Positions 6,965 to 13,531 of a stretch of 27,063 nucleotides of DNA are shown here, piece by piece. The position numbers and the translations under genes are program-made. Positions within the stretch are counted from its first letter, which is position 1; the number at the start of each line of letters is the position of its first letter. Under the pieces are notes generated by a model, which ran no database searches, was not told the DNA's origin, and worked only from the letters and a program-made list of their open reading frames with translations. This DNA comes from UBA2219 sp964612075. Its GTDB lineage: Bacteria; Desulfobacterota; Deferrimicrobia; Deferrimicrobiales; Deferrimicrobiaceae. The stretch lies in the NCBI GenBank assembly GCA_964612075.1, contig CAZTFC010000036.1, forward strand, positions 1 to 27,063. Reading direction: 5' to 3'.

Positions 6965-9130
6965 ATGAAAGAGATGAACGGGCAGATTGCGGCGGGCTGT
7001 TCCTGCGGAGGCGTGTGCACGATGGCGTCCCGCCGGGTATTCCGGGTGGAGGGGATGGATTGCCCGCATGAATCCGGGCCGATAATTACCGCCCTTTCGG
7101 TTCTTCCCGGCGTTGAGAAGGCGACTCCCTCTTTTGCGGACGCCACCCTGGCGGTCGAGTTCGATCCGCATGCCGTGTCCCCCGAGCGCATCGTGGAGAC
7201 GATCGGGAAGGCCGGCTTCCGGGCGACGGTCGAGGACCGGAAACAGGAGGAGGTCCCCTTTTGGGAAAAGCACGGCCGGCTCGTCGCTACCTCCGTTTCC
7301 GGTGGATCGCTTCTTGCCGGGATGGCGGCCGGGTTTCTTGCGGGGCAGACGGCCGCGGCGAGGACGTTTTACCTTCTGGCCGCGATGGCAGGCGGCTGGT
7401 TCGTGTCCCGGCGGGCATGGCAGGCCGCGAGGCACCGCCAACCGGACATCAACGCGCTGATGGCGATCGCCGCGGTCGGCGCCCTCCTGATCGGGGAGTG
7501 GGCCGAGGCGGCTTCCGCCATGTTCCTGTTCTCCCTCGCGCAGCTCCTGGAAGCCCGCAGCATGGACAGGGCCCGGAACGCCATCCGCCGGTTGCTGGAC
7601 CTGGCCCCGAAGGAGGCGACGGCGCTCCGGAGCGGGGGGGAAGTCCGCCTGCCGGTCGACCGGATCGCGGTGGGGGAGCTTGTCCTTCTGCGCCCGGGGG
7701 AGCGGATCCCCGTGGACGGGATCGTCGAAGCGGGGGCTTCCTTCGTCAACCAGGCCCCGATCACCGGGGAATCCGTCCCGGTGTCGAAGAACCCGGGATC
7801 CCATGTCTTCGCGGGGAGCCTGAACGGGAAAGGGACGCTCGAAGTCCGCACCACCCGGCCCGCTGCCGATAATTCGCTGGCGCGGATCATCCACCTGGTG
7901 GAGCACGCCCAGGCCCGGCGCGCGCAGAGCCACGCGTTCATCGACCGGTTCGCCAGGCATTACACGCCCGCCATGATGGTGTTTGCGCTCGCTCTCGCGT
8001 TCGTCCCGCCGGTCGTCGTCGACCGGCCTCTTTCCGAGTGGGTCTACCGGGCGCTCGTGGTCCTGGTGATCGCCTGTCCCTGCGCGCTGGTCATCTCCAC
8101 GCCGGTTTCCATCGTATGCGGGCTGACGCGCGCCGCCCGGGGCGGGGTCCTGTTCAAGGGCGGCGTCTTCCTGGAGGAGCTCGGGCGGATCCGCACGTTC
8201 TTCTTCGACAAGACGGGAACGTTGACCCTGGGCCGGCCGGAAGTCGTCGCGGTGCGTCCCTTCGGTTCCCGGTCGGAAGAGGAAATCCTTCGCGCGGCGG
8301 CGGCGGTCGAGTCGAGGTCCGAGCACCCGCTCGCCGAAGCCATCCTCGAAGCGGCGGGAAGACGGGGGATCCGGCCGCCGGCGGCAGCCGATGTGGAAGC
8401 TTTGCCGGGCATCGGGGTGCGGGGACGCGTGGACGGGGAGATCGTCTTCGTCGGCAATCCTTCCCGTTTCGAGGGCGGATCGGGCGTCCCCGCGCCCGGG
8501 ACTGGTGCCGCAAGGGAGTGGGAAAGGGACGGTTCCACGGTGGTCGTCGTTGGAACGGGGAAAGAGGCGTACGGCATGATCGCTGTACGGGATTCCGTGC
8601 GGGAAGATGCGGCGGCAAGCCTCGAGATGCTGCGCGATCTCGGGGCGACGGAGCTGGTTATGCTCACCGGGGACAATTACGAAACCGGCAAGGCCGTCGC
8701 TTCGCAGCTCGAGCTGGGCGCGGTGCATGCCGGGCTCCTTCCGGAGCAGAAAATCGCCCTGGTCCGGGAGGCGGTCGCCGGCGGGAAGAATGTCGCCATG
8801 GTGGGCGACGGGATCAACGACGCGCCGGCGCTTGCCCAGGCCACGGTAGGGATTGTCATGGGGGGGGCGGGGACCGACGTGGCGCTGGAGGCGGGCGACG
8901 TCGTCCTCATGGGAGACGACCTCCGGAAGATCCCCTTCGCCGTCCGCCTGGGGCGAAGGGTGCTCGGGATCATCCGGTTCAACGTCGGTTTCGCCCTCGC
9001 GACCAAGGCGATATTCCTTGTGCTTGCGACCCTCGGGATGGCGACGCTGTGGATGGGCGTCGCCGCGGACATGGGAGCGTCGCTTCTCGTCATTGGAAAC
9101 AGCATGCGGCTGCTTTGGGGGTCGAAATAG
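6965..9130 (+). CDS. cadA: P1B-type Zn/Cd/Pb-translocating ATPase
   Basis: A 721-residue inner-membrane efflux ATPase. It opens with a Cys-rich stretch (C12, C14, C18), then a heavy-metal domain whose site reads GMDCPHE, with one Cys (C33) instead of CxxC. CPxE variants occur in proteobacterial CadA/ZntA. Core motifs: TGES 268-271, the transmembrane metal site CPC 371-373, phosphorylation site DKTGT at D415, HP in SEHPLAEAI, TGDN near 568, and GDGINDAP near 614. In the last membrane helices K681 and D702 match the Zn/Cd-type (P1B-2) ATPases. I chose ATG 6965 because GGAGG lies 5 bases upstream. The earlier in-frame ATG 6926 lies inside operator 2. Expression is presumably relieved by Cd, Zn or Pb. 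Confidence 0.93.
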   Translation: MKEMNGQIAAGCSCGGVCTMASRRVFRVEGMDCPHESGPIITALSVLPGVEKATPSFADATLAVEFDPHAVSPERIVETIGKAGFRATVEDRKQEEVPFWEKHGRLVATSVSGGSLLAGMAAGFLAGQTAAARTFYLLAAMAGGWFVSRRAWQAARHRQPDINALMAIAAVGALLIGEWAEAASAMFLFSLAQLLEARSMDRARNAIRRLLDLAPKEATALRSGGEVRLPVDRIAVGELVLLRPGERIPVDGIVEAGASFVNQAPITGESVPVSKNPGSHVFAGSLNGKGTLEVRTTRPAADNSLARIIHLVEHAQARRAQSHAFIDRFARHYTPAMMVFALALAFVPPVVVDRPLSEWVYRALVVLVIACPCALVISTPVSIVCGLTRAARGGVLFKGGVFLEELGRIRTFFFDKTGTLTLGRPEVVAVRPFGSRSEEEILRAAAAVESRSEHPLAEAILEAAGRRGIRPPAAADVEALPGIGVRGRVDGEIVFVGNPSRFEGGSGVPAPGTGAAREWERDGSTVVVVGTGKEAYGMIAVRDSVREDAAASLEMLRDLGATELVMLTGDNYETGKAVASQLELGAVHAGLLPEQKIALVREAVAGGKNVAMVGDGINDAPALAQATVGIVMGGAGTDVALEAGDVVLMGDDLRKIPFAVRLGRRVLGIIRFNVGFALATKAIFLVLATLGMATLWMGVAADMGASLLVIGNSMRLLWGSK

Positions 9131-9163
9131 GCGATTTCCAGCACGCTCGTGGCCGGGCTCTTC

Positions 9164-9192
9164 GCGTAACGGAATGCCCCGCCGCACGTCTT
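9164..9192 (+). promoter_or_regulatory. ECF-type promoter of the sigma-factor gene
   Basis: GCGTAACGGA (AAC at 9168-9170) is followed 16 bases later by CGTCTT (CGTC 9187-9190). AAC-N16-CGTC is the usual layout of group 4 (ECF) sigma promoters. The same motif, with the same spacing, occurs before the secreted protein gene at 10573. Transcription would start near 9197, which favours the GTG 9215 start of the sigma gene, since its ribosome site then lies in the leader. Confidence 0.65.
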
Positions 9193-9214
9193 GAAGGTTG
9201 ACATGGGAGGCCCG

Positions 9215-9748
9215 GTGGACGAAAGGATCCCGCCGCCGGTCGTCGAAGCGGCTCGACAGGGAGACAAAGGCGCGTTGGCGCAGGTGTGCGAGAGACTTTA
9301 TCCGCGGATCTACCGGTATATCTCGCACAAGGTCGGCGACGCGCGCGACGCCGAGGATCTTGCCGGGGAGGTGTTTGTCCGGATGCTGGGATCGATCCGG
9401 GAGCAGAGGGGGAACCTGGAAGCGTGGCTGTTCCGGATCGCCGGGAACGTGGTGACGGATCATTACCGGAAGCGGGCGGTCCGGTCGGTCGAGGTGGAGT
9501 TGCCCGAAGAGATGCCAGGAGCGGGCGATCCGGAAGCCGCGGTCGAGCGGATACTCGACGGCGAGCGGCTGCGGAAGGGATTGAAGGCGTTGACGGAGGA
9601 ACAGAGGGAGATGGTGATCCTTCGATTCATCATGGGATACGAGCCCGACGAGGTGGCGGCGATCACGGGGCGCTCCGCCGGCGCCGTGCGGGCGCTGCAG
9701 TTCCGCGCCCTGTCCGCCTTGCGGGCCGCATTGGGGACCGCGCGATGA
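9215..9748 (+). CDS. ECF-type RNA polymerase sigma factor
   Basis: A 177-residue sigma factor. Region 2 spans about residues 15-95, with DAEDLAGEVFVRML in region 2.2 and WLFRIAGNVVTDHYRKR across 2.3-2.4. Region 4 begins at LTEEQREMVILRF and contains the helix-turn-helix EVAAITGRSAGAVRALQFRA. There is no region 1 or 3, as in ECF sigma factors. GTG 9215 has GGGAGG four bases upstream and lies within the mRNA predicted from the ECF promoter. ATG 9203 or TTG 9191 would add 4 or 8 residues. The stop overlaps the next start (ATGA), so the membrane partner is translationally coupled. The gene appears to drive its own promoter and that of the secreted protein. Confidence 0.88.
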   Translation: MDERIPPPVVEAARQGDKGALAQVCERLYPRIYRYISHKVGDARDAEDLAGEVFVRMLGSIREQRGNLEAWLFRIAGNVVTDHYRKRAVRSVEVELPEEMPGAGDPEAAVERILDGERLRKGLKALTEEQREMVILRFIMGYEPDEVAAITGRSAGAVRALQFRALSALRAALGTAR

Positions 9749-10569
9749 AGAAGACGCCCGAGGAGCTGCTCGAGATCTGCCTGGAGATGGAGCGGCGGGG
9801 GGAGGACTGGAGGACGTTCCTTTCCGGGTATCCCGACTGCGCCGGGGAGGTCGGGGAGCTGGTTGCCCTGGCCGGGGAGGTCCGGGAGGCCGGTGCCGCG
9901 GAAGAGTCGCCCGCGCCGGGTCTATCCGCGGCGCTGCTGCGGATGGGGTGGGCGGCGGCGAGGGAGGATGCGAAGCAGGAAGAGGCCGCCCGGCAGGCGC
10001 GGGGCGGGTGGTGGCGTTCCGCATGGCTGCGCGCGGCGACGGTCGGATTCCTCATGCTGGTGCTGGGCGGGAGCACGATGGAGCTCTCGGCCCGTACTGT
10101 GCCGGGGGACTTCCTGTACCCGGTCAAGATCCTCACGGAGCGGGTGCGCTATACCCTGACGTCGGACCCGGAGGACCGCGTTGAGCTTCGGCTGACGTTT
10201 TCGGAGCGGCGGTTGTCGGAAGTCGTCCGGACGCTCAAGAAAGGAAAGGGCGCGGACCGCGAACTGATCTCGGGGATGCTGGAAGAGGCGAGGGCCGCGC
10301 TGGCCGAGGCGGACAAGCTTCCGGCAGCCCAATCGTCGGAGTACAAGACCCGGATCGCGTCGCTGGAGCGGACCCATAAGGAACGGCTGAGAGCGGTCGA
10401 ATCGACGGTGCCCGACCATCGGCGTCCGGCGGTCGCGGAGGCGATCGGGATGTGCCATGCCGGCTGGGAAGGGATGCGGGAGATGATGCCGGGCATGCAC
10501 ATGGAAGGCGGCGGGCGCGGCATGGGTGGAATGATGATGGGGCCCTCCCGGGACGGGGGCGGCGAATGA
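9745..10569 (+). CDS. Membrane-anchored ECF partner (DUF5667-like, probable anti-sigma) with Met/His-rich tail
   Basis: 274 residues. The N-terminal ~90 residues are probably cytoplasmic (ELLEICLEMERRGEDWRTFL), one membrane segment lies at about 92-110, and an extracytoplasmic part follows. Just after the membrane comes PGDFLYPVKILTERVRYTL and a charged helical region (142-225), which matches the DUF5667 pattern found in proteins encoded next to ECF sigma factors. The last 40 residues are exceptionally rich in Met, with His and one Cys (MCHAGWEGM, MMPGMHM, GMGGMMMG), like soft-metal ligand tails. Overlap with the sigma gene, together with a cytoplasm-membrane-periplasm layout, suggests a membrane regulator of the sigma factor. 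Metal sensing by the tail is my inference. Confidence 0.72.
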   Translation: MKKTPEELLEICLEMERRGEDWRTFLSGYPDCAGEVGELVALAGEVREAGAAEESPAPGLSAALLRMGWAAAREDAKQEEAARQARGGWWRSAWLRAATVGFLMLVLGGSTMELSARTVPGDFLYPVKILTERVRYTLTSDPEDRVELRLTFSERRLSEVVRTLKKGKGADRELISGMLEEARAALAEADKLPAAQSSEYKTRIASLERTHKERLRAVESTVPDHRRPAVAEAIGMCHAGWEGMREMMPGMHMEGGGRGMGGMMMGPSRDGGGE

Positions 10570-10572
10570 CCT

Positions 10573-10601
10573 GCGTAACGGATCCGGCCGTCGCCCGTCT
10601 T
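10573..10601 (+). promoter_or_regulatory. ECF-type promoter of the secreted Met-rich protein gene
   Basis: GCGTAACGGA (AAC 10577-10579), 16 bases, then CGTC (10596-10599) and TT. The -35 decamer and the -10 hexamer are identical to those before the sigma gene, with the same 16-base spacing, while the spacers share only part of their sequence. This leaves a leader of about 65 bases before the ATG at 10673. Confidence 0.65.
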
Positions 10602-10672
10602 CATCAGTAACAATTCGCGATTCACCGGGGAGCGCGGCTTCCCGGCGGATCGGCAATCGGGAGGAATCGAAA

Positions 10673-11059
10673 ATGAAGAAGGCATTGGTGGTTCTGCTGG
10701 CTGCGGTGGGAGTGGCGGGGCTGTTCGCGGTGGCCTCCGCGCACATGTGGGGCGGGGGATATGGCCCCAACGGAAACGGCTGGATGGGCATGGGGCCCGG
10801 GTGGATGCACGGCTCGGGCTACTGCAACGGCTACGGCGGGACGAATTCCGCCGCGTTGAAGAGCCAGGGCGAGGTGCAGAAGACGGTGGAAGCGTTCGCG
10901 GAGAAGTCGTTCCCCGGCTACAAGGTGGGCACGGTGGCCAAAGACAGCAACGGACGGCCGTTCTACACGGCGTCGCTGACGGGGAAGGACAGCCGGTTCG
11001 AAGTGCAGGTCGACGGGTTCAACGGGTCGATCATCGGCATCTACCCGGCGCAGAAGTAG
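10673..11059 (+). CDS. Secreted Met/Gly/His-rich protein with PepSY-like C-terminal domain
   Basis: 128 residues with a clear signal peptide (MKK, then a hydrophobic stretch to about residue 20) and likely cleavage after ASA at 23. Mature residues 24-56 are low in complexity and rich in Gly, Met, Trp and His, with one Cys (HMWGGGYG, WMGMGPGWMHGSGYCNGYGG). Residues about 65-126 (VQKTVEAFAEKSFPGYKVG, then FEVQVDGFNGSIIGIYP) resemble a PepSY domain, a periplasmic fold of unknown or inhibitory function. GGGAGGAA lies about 8 bases upstream of the ATG. It is preceded by an ECF promoter and followed by a strong terminator, so it is a probable single-gene target of the sigma factor. Metal binding by the Met/His part is inferred. 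Confidence 0.75.
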   Translation: MKKALVVLLAAVGVAGLFAVASAHMWGGGYGPNGNGWMGMGPGWMHGSGYCNGYGGTNSAALKSQGEVQKTVEAFAEKSFPGYKVGTVAKDSNGRPFYTASLTGKDSRFEVQVDGFNGSIIGIYPAQK

Positions 11060-11079
11060 CAGAGGATGAGTTCGTAAAG

Positions 11080-11118
11080 GGGAGCCCGGACAATGACCCC
11101 CGGGCTCCCTTTCTTTTT
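11080..11118 (+). terminator. Rho-independent terminator after the PepSY-like gene
   Basis: GGGAGCCCGG (11080-11089) pairs perfectly with CCGGGCTCCC (11100-11109) across a 10-base loop and is followed by TTTCTTTTT. It ends transcription from the ECF-controlled gene. The minus strand lacks a matching T-run, so it is probably one-directional. Confidence 0.9.
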
Positions 11119-11133
11119 GCGGAAGGGGGCGCC

Positions 11134-11370
11134 TCAGAGGAGGTCTTTCTTCATCCGCTCGAACTCCTCCTTGTCGATCTCCCCCCGGGCATAACGCCTC
11201 TTCAGGATCTCCAGCGGCGTTTCCACGGCCCCTCCGCTCCCGCCTTTTCCGGATGAGGCGAGGAGCCATCGCACGACAAGCACCAGCACCGCGATCAGCA
11301 GCGCCCAGAAGACGATCATGAGGATTCCGCCGAACCATCCCATGCCGTATCCGCCGTATCCGCTCATCAT
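11134..11370 (-). CDS. Small membrane protein with C-terminal SHOCT domain
   Basis: 78 residues: a Gly/Tyr/Met-rich start (MMSGYGGYGMGWFGG), one strong membrane helix (about 13-40, ILMIVFWALLIAVLVLVV), a short Gly/Ser linker, and a SHOCT motif at the end (PLEILKRRYARGEIDKEEFE). SHOCT segments are short oligomerisation-type helices found at the ends of many small membrane proteins, often of unknown role. The start ATG 11370 has GGGAGGA about 8 bases upstream. The frame continues upstream to 11601 but is not protein-like there. It is convergent with the Met-rich secreted protein and shares its Gly/Met/Tyr flavour, which hints at a related envelope or metal function. Confidence 0.8.
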   Translation of the reverse strand: MMSGYGGYGMGWFGGILMIVFWALLIAVLVLVVRWLLASSGKGGSGGAVETPLEILKRRYARGEIDKEEFERMKKDLL

Positions 11371-11646
11371 CGCCGGGTCCTCCCTGCGCGGCGCATCGTT
11401 TTCCCGCAGCAGCGGTCTCGTTTCCGATCCGTTGTTGGGGAACCTGGGACCGCGCGTTGTTTCTTTGCCTGTAATTTTGATTCCGTCGGCCGTCCCGCCG
11501 GTTCTTCCAAATCCGCTTGCCGCCTTCGAAACAAAAACGTCTATCGGTCGTCCGGGAAGGGCGGGACGATCAGGGAGCGGGCGTTTGCGACGGGAATACA
11601 TCAGGAAAGGAGTTACGTTGTCTGCTGTAAGTCATTGATTATGCTC
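11371..11646. other. Intergenic region upstream of the SHOCT gene
   Basis: No protein gene is supported here. The minus strand should hold the promoter of the SHOCT gene, but I see no convincing -35/-10 pair. On the minus strand, CGTAAC followed by CGTC near 11595-11618 looks ECF-like, but the AAC to CGTC gap is 19 bases rather than 16. Confidence 0.3.
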
Positions 11647-11678
11647 GGGGGTGGTCCCAGTGCCCCCGAAGGGGGTAC
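11647..11678. other. G5/C5/G5 hairpin-forming sequence
   Basis: GGGGG (11647-11651), CCCCC (11663-11667) and GGGGG (11671-11675) can form either of two mutually exclusive hairpins. On the minus strand, the tight one has a TTCG-type loop closed by C-G pairs. There is no T-run, so it is not a classical terminator. Its role is unknown. Confidence 0.35.
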
Positions 11679-11708
11679 CTTAAGGGAGCGCATTTCATCC
11701 GGGAGAGG

Positions 11709-11809
11709 GGCGGGGTTCCCCTCCGGGCCGGCTCGCCGGGCTTCCGCCGCCGTCCATGGCGGCTCTCCCTAACTCATCGCTCGGCCCCCGGCTCGCTTCG
11801 AACCCCGCC
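11709..11809. repeat. ~100-nt long inverted-repeat / structured element
   Basis: The ends are a perfect 10-bp inverted repeat, GGCGGGGTTC (11709-11718) and GAACCCCGCC (11800-11809). Inside, CCGGGCC (11723-11729) can pair with GGCCCCCGG (11783-11791) with a two-base bulge, and GCCGCC (11746-11751) pairs with GGCGGC (11758-11763) around a 6-base loop. CCGGCTCGC also occurs twice as a direct repeat (11728 and 11788). The nested layout suggests a folded RNA or a small palindromic mobile repeat. It lies just beyond the terminator of the tRNA genes. I cannot assign it to a known RNA family. Confidence 0.5.
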
Positions 11810-11834
11810 TGGCAACTATGTAACCGCCGCGAGC

Positions 11835-11860
11835 GAAAAAAGCCCCCTTGCGGGGGCTTC
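11835..11860 (-). terminator. Rho-independent terminator of the tRNA transcript
   Basis: On the minus strand, AGCCCCC and GGGGGCT form a 7-bp stem with a GCAA loop followed by six T. It lies about 10 bases beyond the CCA end of tRNA-Glu, so it ends the gltX/tRNA transcript. Confidence 0.9.
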
Positions 11861-11868
11861 TGCATTTT

Positions 11869-11944
11869 TGGCGGTCCCAGCGGGGTTCGAACCCGCGTTT
11901 TCGCCGTGAGAGGGCGGTGTCCTGGACCACTAGACGATGGGACC
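11869..11944 (-). tRNA. tRNA-Glu (anticodon CTC)
   Basis: Read on the minus strand, the acceptor GGTCCCA pairs with TGGGACC, followed by discriminator G and an encoded CCA (76 nt). The D arm has the usual Glu form (GTCTAGTGGTCCAGGAC), the anticodon loop reads CCTCTCA with anticodon CTC, and the T arm is CGGGTTCGAACCCCG-like. It lies 3 bases after tRNA-Gln and is the last gene before the terminator. Confidence 0.95.
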
Positions 11945-11947
11945 GTA

Positions 11948-12021
11948 TGGCTGAGGAGCCAGGACTCGAACCTGGAAAACCTGGTCCAGAGCCAGGTGTG
12001 ATGCCATTTCACCACTCCTCA
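11948..12021 (-). tRNA. tRNA-Gln (anticodon CTG)
   Basis: Read on the minus strand, the acceptor TGAGGAG pairs with CTCCTCA, with discriminator G and an encoded CCA (74 nt). The anticodon stem CCTGG/CCAGG encloses loop CTCTGGA, giving anticodon CTG. The T arm is CCAGGTTCGAGTCCTGG. It is immediately followed by tRNA-Glu. Both are C34 isoacceptors, which supplement the U34 forms in a high-GC genome. Confidence 0.95.
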
Positions 12022-12032
12022 ACGGATACAGC

Positions 12033-12062
12033 AGGTTACCCGAAGGGGCGCGCCGGCGTCAA
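12033..12062 (-). promoter_or_regulatory. Candidate promoter of the tRNA-Gln/tRNA-Glu unit
   Basis: On the minus strand, TTGACG (12062-12057), an 18-bp spacer, and TAACCT (12038-12033) lie just upstream of tRNA-Gln, placing a start within a few bases of its 5' end. The -10 box is weak. The tRNAs could instead be processed from the gltX message, or both. Confidence 0.45.
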
Positions 12063-12082
12063 GCGCATTTCTGATCCGCGCG

Positions 12083-13477
12083 TCAGGCGCCGATCTTCCC
12101 CGCGGCGCCGCGCAGCCGCCGCACCACCTCGTCCTTCCCGAGGATCCGCATCACGTCGAACAGGTCGGGCGAGGCCGACGATCCCGTGAGCGCCACCCGG
12201 ATCGGCTGGTGGACCTTCAGGTTCCCGCCGAGCCGCTCCGTCACCCGCTTCAGCGCGTCCTCCGCCTCCGCGGAGAAATCCTCCACGCCGGAAAACTCCC
12301 GCGCGATCTCCTCCAGCACCGGCTTCATGTCGGCGGTGAGGAACTTCGCCGCCGCCTTCGGGTCGGCCTCCTTCTCGCGGAAATAGAACTCCGCGGCCGC
12401 CGCCATCTCGTCGAGCGTGCGGGAGCGCTCCTGCAAGGTCTTTACGACCTTCTCCATCCAGGGCGTGGCCTTCTCCGCGATGCCGCGCTTCTCCAGGAAG
12501 GGGAGGAGCAGCTCCGCGATCCGCGCGGGCTCGGCCATCTTGATGTAATGGGCGTTCAAGTTTTGCAGCTTGTCCAGGTTGAACTTCGAGGGCGACTTGC
12601 CGACGTGCTCGAGCGAGAAGTAGTCGGTCATCTCGACGACGTTGAAGATCTCCTGGTCGCCGTGCCCCCAGCCCAGGCGCACGAGGTAGTTCACCATCGC
12701 CTCGGGCAGGTATCCCTTCTCCTTGTACGCCATCACCGAGACGTCGTCCTGCCGCTTCGAGAGCTTGCCGCCCTCCATCCCGTGGATCAGCGGGAAATGG
12801 CCGAACTGCGGCAGCGGGTAGCCGAGCGCCTGGTAGAGGATGACCTGCTTCGGCGTGTTGTTCAGGTGGTCGTCGCCGCGCAGGACGTGCGTGATCCCCA
12901 TCGAGGCGTCGTCGATGACGACGACGTAGTTGTAGGTGGGGGAGCCGTCGGTCCGCAGAAGGATCAGGTCGTCGAGCTCGGAGTTCTCGAAGGCGACGTC
13001 GCCGCGCAGGAGGTCGCGCACGACCGTCTGCCCCGTAAGAGGGGTCTTGATCCGCACAACGTGCGGCTTGCCTTCCGTGGCCTCGGGAGGGAGGTCGCGG
13101 CAGCGGCCGTCGTAGCGCGGCTTCTCCCCGCGCGCCTTCATCGCCTCGCGACGGGCGTCGAGCTCCTCCTTGGAGCAGACGCACCGGTACGCCTTCCCCT
13201 CCCGCAGGAGGCGCTCCGTCTCCTTCCGGTAGAGCTCCATCCGCTCCATCTGGAAGTAGGGGCCCTCGTCCCAGGTGATCCCGAGCCACGACATGCCGTC
13301 CAGGATGGCCTGGACCGATTCGGGCGTGGAGCGCTCCTGGTCCGTGTCCTCGATCCGCAGGATGAACTTGCCGCCCGAGTGCCGGGCGAAGAGCCAGTTG
13401 AACAGGGCGGTCCGGGCGCCCCCGATGTGGAGGTAGCCCGTGGGGCTGGGGGCGAAGCGCGTCACGATGTCGGACAT
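12083..13477 (-). CDS. gltX: Glutamyl-tRNA synthetase
   Basis: A 464-residue class I aminoacyl-tRNA synthetase that charges tRNA-Glu with glutamate in the cytoplasm. It shows the start MSDIVTRFAPSPTGYLHIGG (HIGH-like motif 17-20), the KLSKR form of the KMSKS loop near residue 238, a Cys pair CVC near residue 100 with a later Cys (YDGRC), and a helical anticodon-binding C-terminus. Length is normal. It lies 54 bases after the Memo-like gene and directly before tRNA-Gln and tRNA-Glu on the same strand. That context fits a non-discriminating enzyme that also makes Glu-tRNA-Gln for GatCAB amidation, but sequence alone does not prove it. The ribosome site is weak. Confidence 0.95.
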   Translation of the reverse strand: MSDIVTRFAPSPTGYLHIGGARTALFNWLFARHSGGKFILRIEDTDQERSTPESVQAILDGMSWLGITWDEGPYFQMERMELYRKETERLLREGKAYRCVCSKEELDARREAMKARGEKPRYDGRCRDLPPEATEGKPHVVRIKTPLTGQTVVRDLLRGDVAFENSELDDLILLRTDGSPTYNYVVVIDDASMGITHVLRGDDHLNNTPKQVILYQALGYPLPQFGHFPLIHGMEGGKLSKRQDDVSVMAYKEKGYLPEAMVNYLVRLGWGHGDQEIFNVVEMTDYFSLEHVGKSPSKFNLDKLQNLNAHYIKMAEPARIAELLLPFLEKRGIAEKATPWMEKVVKTLQERSRTLDEMAAAAEFYFREKEADPKAAAKFLTADMKPVLEEIAREFSGVEDFSAEAEDALKRVTERLGGNLKVHQPIRVALTGSSASPDLFDVMRILGKDEVVRRLRGAAGKIGA

Positions 13478-13531
13478 CGAAATGCCTCGTTTCGAATGGG
13501 GAATCCCGATGATCGGCGGGGGAGGGGCCTG

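Noticed and set aside
11595..11618. A third ECF-like promoter on the minus strand before the SHOCT gene (CGTAAC ... CGTC)
   Set aside because: The spacing is 19 rather than 16 bases, the flanking bases differ from the other two, and it lies over 200 bases from the start codon.
11791..11810. tRNA fragment (TTCGAACCCCGC resembles a T arm)
   Set aside because: No anticodon arm or acceptor stem can be built around it. The bases belong to the 10-bp inverted repeat of the structured element.
11695..12015. Minus-strand open frame across the tRNA genes and the palindromic element
   Set aside because: It runs through two certain tRNA genes and a terminator, so it cannot be a real protein gene.
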